Positions 1 through 9,359 are shown, counted from the stretch's first letter. The stretch is 64,000 nt of DNA from Enterococcus raffinosus (GCF_018917525.1 NZ_JAHLOS010000007.1:1-64000); one strand, 5' to 3'. The notes: generated from the sequence alone by a model not told the origin. Numbers and translations: made by a program.

Positions 1-455
1 CTCTTTGAACTCAGCCTGTGAAAACGCTTCATTAGGCTAGGCTTTTTTGAGTGCACCTTCTTTCAGTTCTTTAGGGTAGAAAACGTGTTACTTTACTCTT
101 GACTTATTACCACTAGACTTATTCATAACAATGAATTAATTTTCTGTGAAAAATTAATTCGATTCGAATGATGTAGATCAATCAATGAAAGGACATTATT
201 CAAAGTGATATCTGATCTTTGAAGATAGTCTGCTTCTTTGCTAACAGCGCAAAGTTAAACGGACATCTTAAGTCAAGTTGCGACTGATAATCATTCTCAA
301 TTATCTCGAAGTATTACACATGTTATCCATGATGTAAAGCATATTTTTTGACATTCATTCACTTTTCTGAATTATTTTGATTCATTTCATAAATTTCAAA
401 ATTTAATTTTTGAGGTGTATACTAATTACAATCACCACTTAGAAAGAGGATCATT
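1..455. other. gene-free stretch upstream of the methyltransferase gene
   Basis: I see no credible gene here on either strand. Positions 133-143 and 150-160 form an 11-bp perfect inverted repeat (GAATTAATTTT / AAAATTAATTC) with a 6-nt loop. It lacks a T-run, so it is more likely an operator or a cruciform than a terminator. A weaker hairpin near 13-50 (AGCCT...AGGCT followed by six T) may end a gene lying outside the window. A TATACT hexamer at 418-423 could be the -10 box for the gene at 456, but no good -35 box accompanies it. Confidence 0.4.
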
Positions 456-1196
456 ATGCCTGATTATCTGAATGAACTCGAAGCCTTTTGGGATGACTTT
501 GCCGAAGAATATGAAATGATTCAACAAGAATCAATATTTCCGATTGCTGAAGAACTGCGGGATTTTTTGCTAGCAGAAAATCTCCTGCCCTGCCAAACCT
601 TTTTAGATCTTGCTGGAGGTTCTGGTCGTTATTTATCTACAATAAAAGCATATGTTCAAAAATATGATCTGGTAGATTTATCAGCGGAAATGTTGAAGCT
701 TGCCGCTGATAAATCTGATAGTAATGTTCAGTTGATCAAAAACGATCAAAAAAAATTCTTATCACAGAATAAAGAGCGTTATAACATTGTTTTTTCAGCT
801 ATGAATCCTGCTTTACAAACAAAAGAAGAGCTACTCGCTTTTTGCCAAGCAAGCCATGATTGGTGTTTGATTCTAAGAGTCGTAACAGACGAGGATCAGA
901 TCTTTTCTCCCTATGAAGAAAAGAATTCTGATCTGTTATTGAATGACCGCTATAAAACTTTTTTGAATGAGTTGAACATTCCTTATCGTACAAAAAAATT
1001 TGCATACACCAATTGCGAAGAAATCACTCGTGATTTTTTTCAGGAATACTTTATGGATGATTTTTCTTCAACAGAATTAGCTGAAATCACTGAAAAAACT
1101 TTTGGGAACAAACTTAAAAAATGGAATCAACAATTTCTCGACTTTGAATTGATTTATTTTCATGTACCAAAGACTTATAATGAGAACGGATTTTAA
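456..1196 (+). CDS. class I SAM-dependent methyltransferase
   Basis: A 246-aa cytoplasmic protein with a Rossmann-type methyltransferase core. The SAM-binding glycine motif (LDLAGGSGRY) lies at about residues 49-58 and is followed by an acidic strand (YDLVDLSAEM). The C-terminal half is less recognisable and probably binds the substrate, which I cannot name. The ATG is preceded by AAAGAGGAT at a suitable distance. It ends 18 nt before the aminopeptidase ATG, so the two are probably co-transcribed. The fold is certain from the motif; the acceptor molecule is unknown. Confidence 0.75.
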   Translation: MPDYLNELEAFWDDFAEEYEMIQQESIFPIAEELRDFLLAENLLPCQTFLDLAGGSGRYLSTIKAYVQKYDLVDLSAEMLKLAADKSDSNVQLIKNDQKKFLSQNKERYNIVFSAMNPALQTKEELLAFCQASHDWCLILRVVTDEDQIFSPYEEKNSDLLLNDRYKTFLNELNIPYRTKKFAYTNCEEITRDFFQEYFMDDFSSTELAEITEKTFGNKLKKWNQQFLDFELIYFHVPKTYNENGF

Positions 1197-1214
1197 TATT
1201 AAGGGGGATTTTTG

Positions 1215-2288
1215 ATGGAAGAAAAAATGTTTCAACGAATTAAAGAATTAACGGAACTGCAAGGAACCAGCGGTTTTGAAGAAGATATTCGCAGCTACCT
1301 GCGAACTGCTATCACACCATTAGTGGATGATGTGCAGCAAGATGGTTTAGGCGGAATTTTTGGTCTGCGCCAGGCTGATGAAAGTAAACCACGTGTAATG
1401 GTCGCAGCTCATATGGATGAGGTCGGCTTCATGTTGTCTGAGATCACTCCACGCGGATTATTTAAGGTCGTGCCATTAGGCGGTTGGAATCCCTATGTGG
1501 TTTCTGCGCAACGCTTTACTCTAAAAACTGGTAAAGGTAATTATCCATGCATCTCTTCTTCTGTGCCGCCGCATTTATTACGGGGAACCAGCGGGCAAGG
1601 ACAAATCAAAGTTGAAGACATTCTTTTTGATGCAGGGTTTGAATCAAGGGATGAAGCTTTGGCTTACGGTGTTCTCCCAGGCGACACGATTGTTCCGCAA
1701 ACTGAAACAATCAAAACCGCGAATGGAAAAAACATTATCAGCAAAGCTTGGGACAATCGCTACGGCTGCACTGTCGTTTTGGAAGCATTAGAAGCATTAC
1801 AAAAAGAAGAATTAGATTATACACTAATCGCTGGCGCGAATGTGCAGGAAGAAGTCGGCTTACGGGGAGCAAAACCGGCCGTCACAAAGTTCAAACCAGA
1901 TCTATTCTTTGCAGTCGATTGTTCAGCCGCAGATGATTTGGTGACAACGAATGGGACTTTTGGTCACTTAGGGGAAGGAACGCTTTTACGTATCCAAGAT
2001 CCCGGTATGATCCTACTTCCGCGGTTACGGGAATATCTATTGGACACTGCGGAAACACATAACATTCCATATCAATACTTTGTTTCTAAAGGCGGAACCG
2101 ATGCAGGTGCTGCTCACACGGCAAACGAAGGAATCCCAAGTACTGTGATTGGTGTTTGTGGTCGTTATATCCATACCCATCAAACCATGTTCAGCATTGC
2201 AGATTTTGATGCCGCGCGAGAAATGCTAATCCAAGTTTTAAAAGGCTTGGATGAAAGCACAATCAACACAATTATCGAAGGAAAGTAG
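1215..2288 (+). CDS. M42 family metallopeptidase (glutamyl/deblocking aminopeptidase type)
   Basis: About 357 aa. It carries the M42 metal-binding signatures in order: HMDEVGF (about residue 69), AWDNRYG (about 180), QEEVGLRG (about 213), AVDCS, and HTHQTMF near the C-terminus. These enzymes form large dodecameric cytosolic aminopeptidases that trim peptides, and two divalent metals sit between the His, Asp and Glu ligands. An in-frame TTG lies at 1212, but the AAGGGGGA site at 1201-1208 is better spaced for ATG 1215. The gene closely follows the methyltransferase. Assignment to PepA (glutamyl) versus other M42 members is not possible from sequence. Confidence 0.85.
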   Translation: MEEKMFQRIKELTELQGTSGFEEDIRSYLRTAITPLVDDVQQDGLGGIFGLRQADESKPRVMVAAHMDEVGFMLSEITPRGLFKVVPLGGWNPYVVSAQRFTLKTGKGNYPCISSSVPPHLLRGTSGQGQIKVEDILFDAGFESRDEALAYGVLPGDTIVPQTETIKTANGKNIISKAWDNRYGCTVVLEALEALQKEELDYTLIAGANVQEEVGLRGAKPAVTKFKPDLFFAVDCSAADDLVTTNGTFGHLGEGTLLRIQDPGMILLPRLREYLLDTAETHNIPYQYFVSKGGTDAGAAHTANEGIPSTVIGVCGRYIHTHQTMFSIADFDAAREMLIQVLKGLDESTINTIIEGK

Positions 2289-2384
2289 CCGCTTAAGAAA
2301 AATTAAATAACTTCAGAAAAATCGAGATTAACAGGGCTTTCCTAACTTATTTGATGACTTTATTAAGTGAAACCAGCATTTTTC

Positions 2385-2413
2385 TTGCAATCAAAAATCA
2401 TTTCCGTTAAGAT
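2385..2413 (+). promoter_or_regulatory. predicted promoter of the riboswitch/P-type ATPase unit
   Basis: TTGCAA at 2385-2390 and TAAGAT at 2408-2413 are separated by 17 nt. Transcription would start near 2420, just before the conserved riboswitch core. Confidence 0.6.
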
Positions 2414-2427
2414 TTAAACATATTAAT

Positions 2428-2523
2428 AACTCCTTAGGGGAGTAACCGGCAACGTTGTTGTTGTGATATCAACAGTAAGTTAACCAGCGATGGTTTTCTG
2501 GTATCGTATGAAATGGTGAGACC
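2428..2523 (+). ncRNA. yybP-ykoY manganese-sensing riboswitch
   Basis: The conserved GGGGAGUA segment (2437-2444) and a closing UGAGACC segment (2517-2523) bracket a two-arm structure, as in the yybP-ykoY family. The family is known to bind Mn2+ and usually controls Mn exporters. The 3' GAGACC strand is shared with an intrinsic terminator immediately downstream, which suggests ON-switch transcription antitermination when Mn2+ is high. It lies directly upstream of a P-type ATPase. Confidence 0.85.
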
Positions 2524-2567
2524 TAAGACAAGTTTAAACACTTGCCTTGGGTCTCTTTCTTTTTTTT
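2518..2567 (+). terminator. riboswitch expression-platform terminator
   Basis: GAGACC...AAG...CAAGT (2518-2533) pairs with ACTTG...CTT...GGTCTC (2540-2555), followed by a T-rich tract to 2567. The 5' arm is also the 3' strand of the riboswitch closing helix, so the two structures exclude each other. Confidence 0.8.
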
Positions 2568-2616
2568 CAGGACGTTACCACTAAGCTAAGTGAAATAAAA
2601 AATTGGAGGATATAAA

Positions 2617-5286
2617 TTGACAAAACACGCGTACCAACAAGAAACAGAGGAATTAATGAAGGACTTGAACACTGCGCCAGAAGGTTTAAGCCAAGCAGAA
2701 GCCCAAAGGCGCCTGCAGGAAAATGGACCAAATCAATTAAAAGAAGCGAAGAAAAAATCCTCGTTGACTTTATTTTTAGACACTTTTAAAGATGCGATGG
2801 TGATCGTTTTGCTGATCGTTGCCGTTGTTCAAATGGTGATGGGCGCTCACGTTGAATCAATCGTTATTTTAGCTGTGTTGCTACTCAATTCAGTCGTAAG
2901 TGTCATTCAGACGAAAAAGGCTGAAGGTTCTCTGGATGCCTTGAAAAAACTTTCAGCACCGGATGCTAGCGTTCTTCGTGGCGGACAAGAGCAAAGTATT
3001 CCTGCTAAAGAAATCGTTGTAGGTGATATCGTTATTTTAGAAGCTGGTGACTATGTGCCAGCTGACGGTCGCTTGCTCGAAGCCGGATCGCTAAAAGTTG
3101 ACGAAGGAATGCTGACTGGTGAATCAACACCAGCTGAAAAAGAAATCGTAACATTGGATAACAATGCACCCATTGGTGACCGCCTCAACATGGTTTTTAG
3201 CGGAACGATCGTGACTTATGGTCGCGGAAAATTTTTAGTAACTTCTACAGGCAGTGATACGGAGATTGGTCATGTCGCTGGTTTATTAGAATCAACGACA
3301 GAACAAAAAACACCACTTCAACGAGGATTAGACAGTTTCAGTAAGAAATTAAGTATGGCGATTTTGGTTCTATCTTTGGTGATCTTAGGCGTTCAGCTAT
3401 TGCGTGTCTTCTTAGATGGTTCAGCGGATATGACACAAGACATCGTCAACGCCTTTATGTTCGCTGTAGCTGTCGCCGTAGCTGCGATTCCAGAAGCGCT
3501 GCAATCAATCGTTACAATCGTTCTTTCATTAGGAACAAAGAAAATGGCGAAACAACATGCGATCATTCGTAAGCTACCTGCTGTAGAGACATTAGGCTCA
3601 ACGAGTATTATTTGTACTGACAAAACGGGGACGTTGACACAAAATAAAATGACAGTTGTTGATCACTTCTTAGCCGATGGACAAAGCGGAGAATTTTCAA
3701 ACGATCCGAAGCAATGGGAAGCAGATGAACAACGTTTAATCGAAATTAGTGTTCTAGCTAATGATGCAACGATTAGTGAAGACGGGACAAAATTAGGCGA
3801 TCCAACGGAGATCGCATTAATCGACTATAGCGAAGAACAAAACCAATCGTATCGTGACTTGCGTAAGAAATATCCTCGACAGGCGGAACTGCCTTTTGAC
3901 TCTGATCGTAAATTGATGTCAACACTTCACACGATCGACCAACAAAAAACCATGGTAACAAAAGGTGGCCCGGATATCGTCTTTGAACGCAGCTCGAAAG
4001 TGTTGCTTGACGGACAGGTTGTCGATTTTACACCAGAGCTTAAAGCGCGTTTCCAAAAACAAAACGAAGCTTTTTCTGAACGTGCATTACGTGTATTGGC
4101 CTTTTCTTATAAAGAAGTAACAACGGATTCGATAACGTTAGACGATGAAAAAGATCTGATCTTAGTCGGATTGCTGGCAATGATCGACCCGCCGCGGAAA
4201 GAAGTTTTCCAAGCAGTTGCTGATGCCAACTCAGCTGGTATCCAAACAGTGATGATCACCGGTGACCATAAAACGACTGCCGTTGCCATTGCGAAAGAAA
4301 TTGGGATTTTCCAACAAGGCGATCTTGCATTGACTGGTGCTGAATTGGATCAATTGAGTGAAGCTGAGTTAGCCGAACAATTAGAGCAAATCACGGTTTA
4401 CGCTCGTGTCTCACCAGAAAACAAAATCCGAATCGTCCGTGCTTGGCAAGACAAAGGCAAAATCTCCGCTATGACTGGCGATGGTGTCAATGATGCCCCT
4501 GCCTTGAAGCAGGCAGATATCGGGATTGCAATGGGAACCGGGACAGATGTTGCGAAAGATGCTGCCGCGATGGTTCTGACGGATGACAACTTTGCTTCGA
4601 TCATTAAAGCCGTGGAAGTTGGACGAAATGTTTTTGATAATATCAAAAAAGCTGTTGCTTATCTATTTGCTGGAAATTTAGGTGCGATCATCGCGATCAT
4701 CTTTGCCTTAGCAATCGGTTGGGCAAATCCATTTACTGCTTTGCAACTACTCTTTATCAATTTGGTAAATGATTCACTGCCGGCAATTGCTTTAGGAATG
4801 GAAAAAGCGGAGCCGACGATTATGCAGCGTCAGCCGCGAGATCCGAACAGCGGGATCTTCACTGGTAAAACACTGATCTCTGTAACCTATCGTGGGATTT
4901 TGATCGCCGTTGCCGTGATCACCGCCCAATGGATCGGAAATCTGCAATCCGCTGAAATGGGTGTCGCGATGGCCTTTTCGACCTTGATTTTAAGTCGGAC
5001 ATTACAAACTTTTGCCGCTCGTTCCAACACACAAACCTCCGTACAAGTTGGTTTGTTCTCCAATAAAATGGTCTTGTTGGCAATTCTTGTTTGTGGCGGA
5101 TTATTTAGCCTGACATTATTACCAGGGTTACGAGAAGTTTTTGCTATTCCAGCAGCCTTTGCTTTGAAGGAAATTGGCTTGGCTCTCGCTCTAGCAACTT
5201 CAGCCGTTCTATTGATGGAAATCACTAAGATGATCATAGTGAAAGTACAAGAACCAAGGGCAAAAGCACAATTGAATAAATACTAA
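2617..5286 (+). CDS. P2-type cation-transporting ATPase, predicted Mn2+ (or Ca2+) exporter
   Basis: An 889-aa protein with the full P2A layout. There is an N-terminal cation-ATPase domain, the actuator motif LTGES (about residue 168), a PEAL motif in M4, the phosphorylated Asp335 in DKTGT, the hinge TGDGVNDAP, and a C-terminal bundle of six membrane helices containing NLVNDSLPA. It starts at TTG 2617 behind GGAGGA at 2605-2610. By sequence alone it would be called a calcium ATPase. The Mn2+ riboswitch upstream argues that its physiological job is manganese efflux, as for related lactococcal and pneumococcal ATPases. It ends in a shared bidirectional terminator. Confidence 0.85.
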   Translation: MTKHAYQQETEELMKDLNTAPEGLSQAEAQRRLQENGPNQLKEAKKKSSLTLFLDTFKDAMVIVLLIVAVVQMVMGAHVESIVILAVLLLNSVVSVIQTKKAEGSLDALKKLSAPDASVLRGGQEQSIPAKEIVVGDIVILEAGDYVPADGRLLEAGSLKVDEGMLTGESTPAEKEIVTLDNNAPIGDRLNMVFSGTIVTYGRGKFLVTSTGSDTEIGHVAGLLESTTEQKTPLQRGLDSFSKKLSMAILVLSLVILGVQLLRVFLDGSADMTQDIVNAFMFAVAVAVAAIPEALQSIVTIVLSLGTKKMAKQHAIIRKLPAVETLGSTSIICTDKTGTLTQNKMTVVDHFLADGQSGEFSNDPKQWEADEQRLIEISVLANDATISEDGTKLGDPTEIALIDYSEEQNQSYRDLRKKYPRQAELPFDSDRKLMSTLHTIDQQKTMVTKGGPDIVFERSSKVLLDGQVVDFTPELKARFQKQNEAFSERALRVLAFSYKEVTTDSITLDDEKDLILVGLLAMIDPPRKEVFQAVADANSAGIQTVMITGDHKTTAVAIAKEIGIFQQGDLALTGAELDQLSEAELAEQLEQITVYARVSPENKIRIVRAWQDKGKISAMTGDGVNDAPALKQADIGIAMGTGTDVAKDAAAMVLTDDNFASIIKAVEVGRNVFDNIKKAVAYLFAGNLGAIIAIIFALAIGWANPFTALQLLFINLVNDSLPAIALGMEKAEPTIMQRQPRDPNSGIFTGKTLISVTYRGILIAVAVITAQWIGNLQSAEMGVAMAFSTLILSRTLQTFAARSNTQTSVQVGLFSNKMVLLAILVCGGLFSLTLLPGLREVFAIPAAFALKEIGLALALATSAVLLMEITKMIIVKVQEPRAKAQLNKY

Positions 5287-5304
5287 ACGAGATTAACCGC
5301 ATGA

Positions 5305-5338
5305 AAAAGCCGACATCAACATTCTGATGTCGGCTTTT
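5305..5338. terminator. bidirectional terminator between the ATPase gene and the cystine ABC operon
   Basis: A 14-bp perfect stem, AAAAGCCGACATCA (5305-5318) with TGATGTCGGCTTTT (5325-5338), has A and T runs on its two sides and so serves both convergent units. Confidence 0.9.
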
Positions 5339-5341
5339 GGC

Positions 5342-6073
5342 TTATAAGAACTGTTGCAGATAGCGTTGAATTCGCGGATTGTCACTTTCAAAGAACGCTC
5401 GACTGCTGCCGTCAAAAGTCACTTGTCCTTCTTCAAGAAAAACGATTCGATCTGCGACTTTACGAGCAAACTCCAAATGGTGAGTCACAACAATCTGGCC
5501 ATTGCCTGATTCGGCTAAATCCTTGATTACTTGCAATACTTCTTGTGCCAGCTCTGGGTCTAGTGCACTCGTTGGTTCATCATAAAGCATAAACTCAGGC
5601 TCCATCGCCAATGCACGAGCAATCGCTACCCGTTGCATTTGTCCGCCAGATAATTGTTTCGGATGCTCGTTTGCTTTGTCTAATAATCCGACCTTTTTCA
5701 GTAGCTGTTCCGCTTGTTCTCGCGCTTGCTCTTTTGAGACTTTCTTCACCTGCGTAGGACCTTCCATGACGTTTTGGATCACCGTCAAATGGGGGAAAAG
5801 GTTATAAGCTTGGAAAACGATACTGAAATGTCCACGATATTCCTTTAATTGACGAAAGGATAAATTTTGCGGGAAAGAAAGATTGTCCTGATCGATTTTG
5901 ATTCTGCCACTATCCGGTGTCTCCAATAAATCGATTGAACGCAGTAATGTACTTTTCCCTGAACCCGAAGGTCCTAAGATGACGGTCGTCTCCCCAGGTT
6001 GAAAGGTCAAATCGATTTCCTTTAACACTTGATTGCCATCAAAGCTTTTATTTAATTTCTCGATTGTTAACAT
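5342..6073 (-). CDS. amino-acid ABC transporter ATP-binding protein (cystine/polar amino acid type)
   Basis: A 243-aa nucleotide-binding subunit. It has Walker A GPSGSGKST (about residue 35), the Q-loop in VFQAYNLFPHLT, the LSGGQMQRVAIARAL signature, Walker B FMLYDEPTSALDPE and an H-loop in VVTHHLEFA. It belongs to the GlnQ/TcyC family that powers import of polar amino acids. It is the last gene of a four-gene unit (lyase, binding protein, permease, ATPase), 11 nt after the permease. The lyase and the poly-Cys leader upstream support cystine or another sulfur amino acid as substrate, which is an inference. Confidence 0.85.
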   Translation of the reverse strand: MLTIEKLNKSFDGNQVLKEIDLTFQPGETTVILGPSGSGKSTLLRSIDLLETPDSGRIKIDQDNLSFPQNLSFRQLKEYRGHFSIVFQAYNLFPHLTVIQNVMEGPTQVKKVSKEQAREQAEQLLKKVGLLDKANEHPKQLSGGQMQRVAIARALAMEPEFMLYDEPTSALDPELAQEVLQVIKDLAESGNGQIVVTHHLEFARKVADRIVFLEEGQVTFDGSSRAFFESDNPRIQRYLQQFL

Positions 6074-6084
6074 GCTTCTTCCCC

Positions 6085-6738
6085 CTAATAGACCATCCGT
6101 TTTTCAAGTACGGACTGCAAATAATTCAAGAAGGTACAAAATACTAAATAATAGACCGCCACCATGCAGTAAAGCAATAATGGTTCGTAAGTGCGAGCAG
6201 CAATCCGTTGAGCGGTCATAAAAATTTCCACAATCGTGATACTTGCTGCCAATGAGGTATCTTTGACCAGACTAACAAAGTTATTGGACAAAGGCGGCAA
6301 CGCGATCTTAAAAGCTTGAGGTGCAATAATACGATAAAGAATCTGCCAACGGCTCATTCCTAAAGATGCCGCGGACTCATATTGCCCCTGAGGAATCGCT
6401 AGTAAAGCGGAACGAATGTTTTCAGAAGCATACGCGCCGGTATTTAATGAAAAAGTCAAAATCGCTGCAGTCCATGCATCCATTTGAATCCCTACAGAAG
6501 GGAGTCCAAAAAAGACGATAAATAATTGGACTAATAAAGGCGTCCCACGGAAGACCCAAACATATAGGAAAAAGATTCCGTTTAAAATGCGATTTTTTGA
6601 AATCCGGGCTAAGGCAGTCATTAATGCCAAAACCATTCCCAAAGCAAAAGAGATCAGGGTTAAAGGAATCGTCATTTTTAACAGTGCCCAAAACAACGGC
6701 AGCGCAGAGCTTTGAATAATATCAATTGTTCGTTCCAT
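6085..6738 (-). CDS. amino-acid ABC transporter permease
   Basis: A 217-aa His/Glu/Gln/Cys-type permease with about five membrane helices. The EAA-like loop (GAYASENIRSALLAIPQGQYEAA-type, with ESAASLGMSRWQ at about residues 139-150) docks the ATPase. It probably works as a homodimer in the plasma membrane. It sits 18 nt after the binding-protein gene and 11 nt before the ATPase gene. Confidence 0.85.
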   Translation of the reverse strand: MERTIDIIQSSALPLFWALLKMTIPLTLISFALGMVLALMTALARISKNRILNGIFFLYVWVFRGTPLLVQLFIVFFGLPSVGIQMDAWTAAILTFSLNTGAYASENIRSALLAIPQGQYESAASLGMSRWQILYRIIAPQAFKIALPPLSNNFVSLVKDTSLAASITIVEIFMTAQRIAARTYEPLLLYCMVAVYYLVFCTFLNYLQSVLEKRMVY

Positions 6739-6756
6739 TTTACTTAGACCTTCCCT

Positions 6757-7530
6757 CTATTTAGAAATATCCTTCTTGAAATATTTTTCTGATAGCTTCG
6801 TTAAGGTACCATCTGCTTCTAACTCTTTGATGGCTTTATCAACTTTCTCAGCTAATTCTTTATCATCTTTATGGAACATCGCGGCTACTTCTGTTGCTTC
6901 ATCCGAAGTTTTCACGATTTTGATTGGTGCATCTGGTTTTTGGTTCAAATAATCGTAATAAGTCACGTCATCGTTCAAAGTAGCATCTGCACGATTATCG
7001 CCAACCAGTTCTACTGCCTTACTAAATCCATCAACACTTGAGATCTCTGCACCAAGATCTTCTGCCATTTGAGCGTAGTTACTAGTTAATGATTGAGCAG
7101 ATGTTTTTCCCTTCAGATCAGCAAAATCCTTAATCTCATTATTATCTTTATTTACGATCAATGCTGGATGAGAAACTGAATACGGTGTACTAAACAAATA
7201 TTTTTCTTTACGTTCAGGGGTGATCGACACTTGGTTGAAGATCACATCGGATTTATTTGCATCAAAGGCTGCTAACATTGAATCCCAAGGTGCTTCCACA
7301 AATTTGACTTTATAGTCGATTTTTTTCGCCACTGCTTTTGCGACATCCACGTCGTACCCAGTCAACTTATCATTATCATCCCGAAAAGAGAATGGTGAAT
7401 ACGTTCCTTCTGTCCCTACACGCAAAACCTTTTCCGAGCTTGCTTCACCGTCACCTTTTGACTGGCAGCCTGCCAAAAATAAGACACCGACGACTAATAA
7501 ACTAGCAACTGCAATAATTGATTTTTTCAT
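6757..7530 (-). CDS. extracellular amino-acid-binding lipoprotein (cystine-type family 3 SBP)
   Basis: A 257-aa substrate-binding protein with a lipoprotein signal peptide. The hydrophobic stretch ends in LAGC, with the lipidated Cys at residue 22. The mature part has the family 3 features GTEGTYSPFSFRDDNDKLTG and GYDVDVAKAVA. It resembles TcyA/FliY-type cystine binders. It starts one base after the lyase stop, so translation is likely coupled. The exact ligand is inferred from context. Confidence 0.8.
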   Translation of the reverse strand: MKKSIIAVASLLVVGVLFLAGCQSKGDGEASSEKVLRVGTEGTYSPFSFRDDNDKLTGYDVDVAKAVAKKIDYKVKFVEAPWDSMLAAFDANKSDVIFNQVSITPERKEKYLFSTPYSVSHPALIVNKDNNEIKDFADLKGKTSAQSLTSNYAQMAEDLGAEISSVDGFSKAVELVGDNRADATLNDDVTYYDYLNQKPDAPIKIVKTSDEATEVAAMFHKDDKELAEKVDKAIKELEADGTLTKLSEKYFKKDISK

Positions 7531-7531
7531 T

Positions 7532-8692
<1,161 letters not shown>

Positions 8693-8704
8693 TTAGTCAT
8701 TTCT

Positions 8705-8734
8705 TCAGCGTTCATCTGTTAAGCAACAACACAT
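8705..8734 (-). CDS. 9-codon upstream ORF with three consecutive Cys codons (candidate leader peptide)
   Basis: ATG at 8734 is followed by TGT TGT TGC and then Leu-Thr-Asp-Glu-Arg and a TGA, giving MCCCLTDER. A strong Shine-Dalgarno, AGGAGGA (8747-8741), lies 6 nt upstream, better than many real genes here have. It ends 30 nt before the start of the cystathionine-lyase-family gene. Ribosome pausing at three Cys codons could report charged tRNA-Cys levels. Poly-cysteine upstream ORFs acting this way are known in mycobacteria. The ORF, its RBS and its position are directly visible; the regulatory role is inference. Confidence 0.6.
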   Translation of the reverse strand: MCCCLTDER

Positions 8735-8820
8735 GGTAGTTCCTCCTGTCTTTTTTATATAGGTATTATTTTCTAATCACGTTAGAATATGATAACAACG
8801 GCAGCCAGCTCATTTTTGAT

Positions 8821-8951
8821 GTAATCATTTTTCTAAAATCCAGAAAAATGAAATTATTTTCGTACGCATATCATTCCACTAAACAGCACGATCATAAATT
8901 TTCTTATCCAATGAACATCCCTCGATCTTTTTATATTGTGAAAAGCGGAAC
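8821..8951 (-). repeat. near-tandem repeat, copy B (with hairpin)
   Basis: Read on the minus strand, this segment matches copy A (8971-9107) through GTTCCGCTTTTC..., ATTGG..AA, AGTGGAATGATATGCG and a hairpin TCATTTTTCT...AGAAAAATGA. The best-conserved 60 nt are at 8821-8880, with roughly three quarters of positions identical by eye. The two copies are separated by only 19 nt. Confidence 0.55.
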
Positions 8952-8970
8952 TGACAGCTAACTCTCTTTG

Positions 8971-9107
8971 AAGGAGTCATTTTTCTAAAGATCAGAAAAT
9001 GACTCCTATTTTCGTTTCGCATACGATCCGACTATACTTCCTGTACCTTATATGCCTTTAACCAATAGATTTTTTCGTCAACCTATACAAGCTGCGAAAA
9101 GTCGGAC
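8971..9107 (-). repeat. near-tandem repeat, copy A (with hairpin)
   Basis: Partner of copy B. On the minus strand it runs from GTCCGACTTTTCGCA to a strong hairpin with arms GGAGTCATTTTCT and AGAAAAATGACTCC at about 8973-9005. There is no T-run, so it is not a classical terminator. It may be a small interspersed enterococcal element or a duplicated leader-RNA domain. Confidence 0.55.
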
Positions 9108-9111
9108 TCGC

Positions 9112-9146
9112 AAAAAAGAGGTGCAGCTATTAAAGCTGCACCTCTT
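9112..9146 (-). terminator. intrinsic terminator between the 33-aa ORF and the lyase operon
   Basis: A 13-bp perfect stem, AAGAGGTGCAGCT with AGCTGCACCTCTT (arms 9134-9146 and 9116-9128), ends in six T on the minus strand. It either closes the small transcript or works as an attenuator for the downstream operon. Confidence 0.85.
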
Positions 9147-9198
9147 GGTATCGTCGAAAATCAGAAGTTTCCTTCTTTATTAAACGAGCTCAGAACAG

Positions 9199-9300
9199 TT
9201 AATAGGCATGACAAATCGGTATGCTGCTTTTTTGCACCATACAACAACATGCTGGTTCAACTGTTTGAAGATTCATAGATTTCGCAATGTTGTTTGTCAT
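9199..9300 (-). CDS. 33-aa Cys-containing small ORF (leader peptide or small peptide)
   Basis: ATG at 9300 has an excellent AAGGAGG (9316-9310) 9 nt upstream and a promoter at 9359-9331. The 33-residue product has an N-terminal half without Cys, then EPACCCMVQ at residues 15-23 (three TGT codons in a row) and a fourth Cys in ICHAY at the C-terminus. The stop is 53 nt before a strong terminator. The position, between a promoter and a terminator ahead of the cystine/lyase operon, suits a cysteine-sensing leader peptide. A small secreted or modified peptide cannot be excluded, but no modification genes are nearby. Confidence 0.6.
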   Translation of the reverse strand: MTNNIAKSMNLQTVEPACCCMVQKSSIPICHAY

Positions 9301-9330
9301 GAGTCCTGACCTCCTTAAATGATTGGGTTA

Positions 9331-9359
9331 AATTTAGCACTTAAAAAATGAGAAGTCAA
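9331..9359 (-). promoter_or_regulatory. predicted promoter of the Cys-leader transcript
   Basis: On the minus strand, TTGACT (9359-9354) and TAAATT (9336-9331) are separated by 17 nt. Transcription would start near 9324, a few bases before the ribosome binding site of the 33-aa ORF. Confidence 0.6.

Noticed and set aside
5342-5980. Operon beginning with P-type ATPase continuing into the ABC genes
   Set aside because: The strands are opposite and a strong bidirectional terminator separates them.
8879-9022. Roughly 47-codon ORF on the minus strand inside the leader repeats
   Set aside because: It spans the end of one repeat copy and part of the next, lacks a Shine-Dalgarno, and the equivalent frame in copy B stops after 14 codons.
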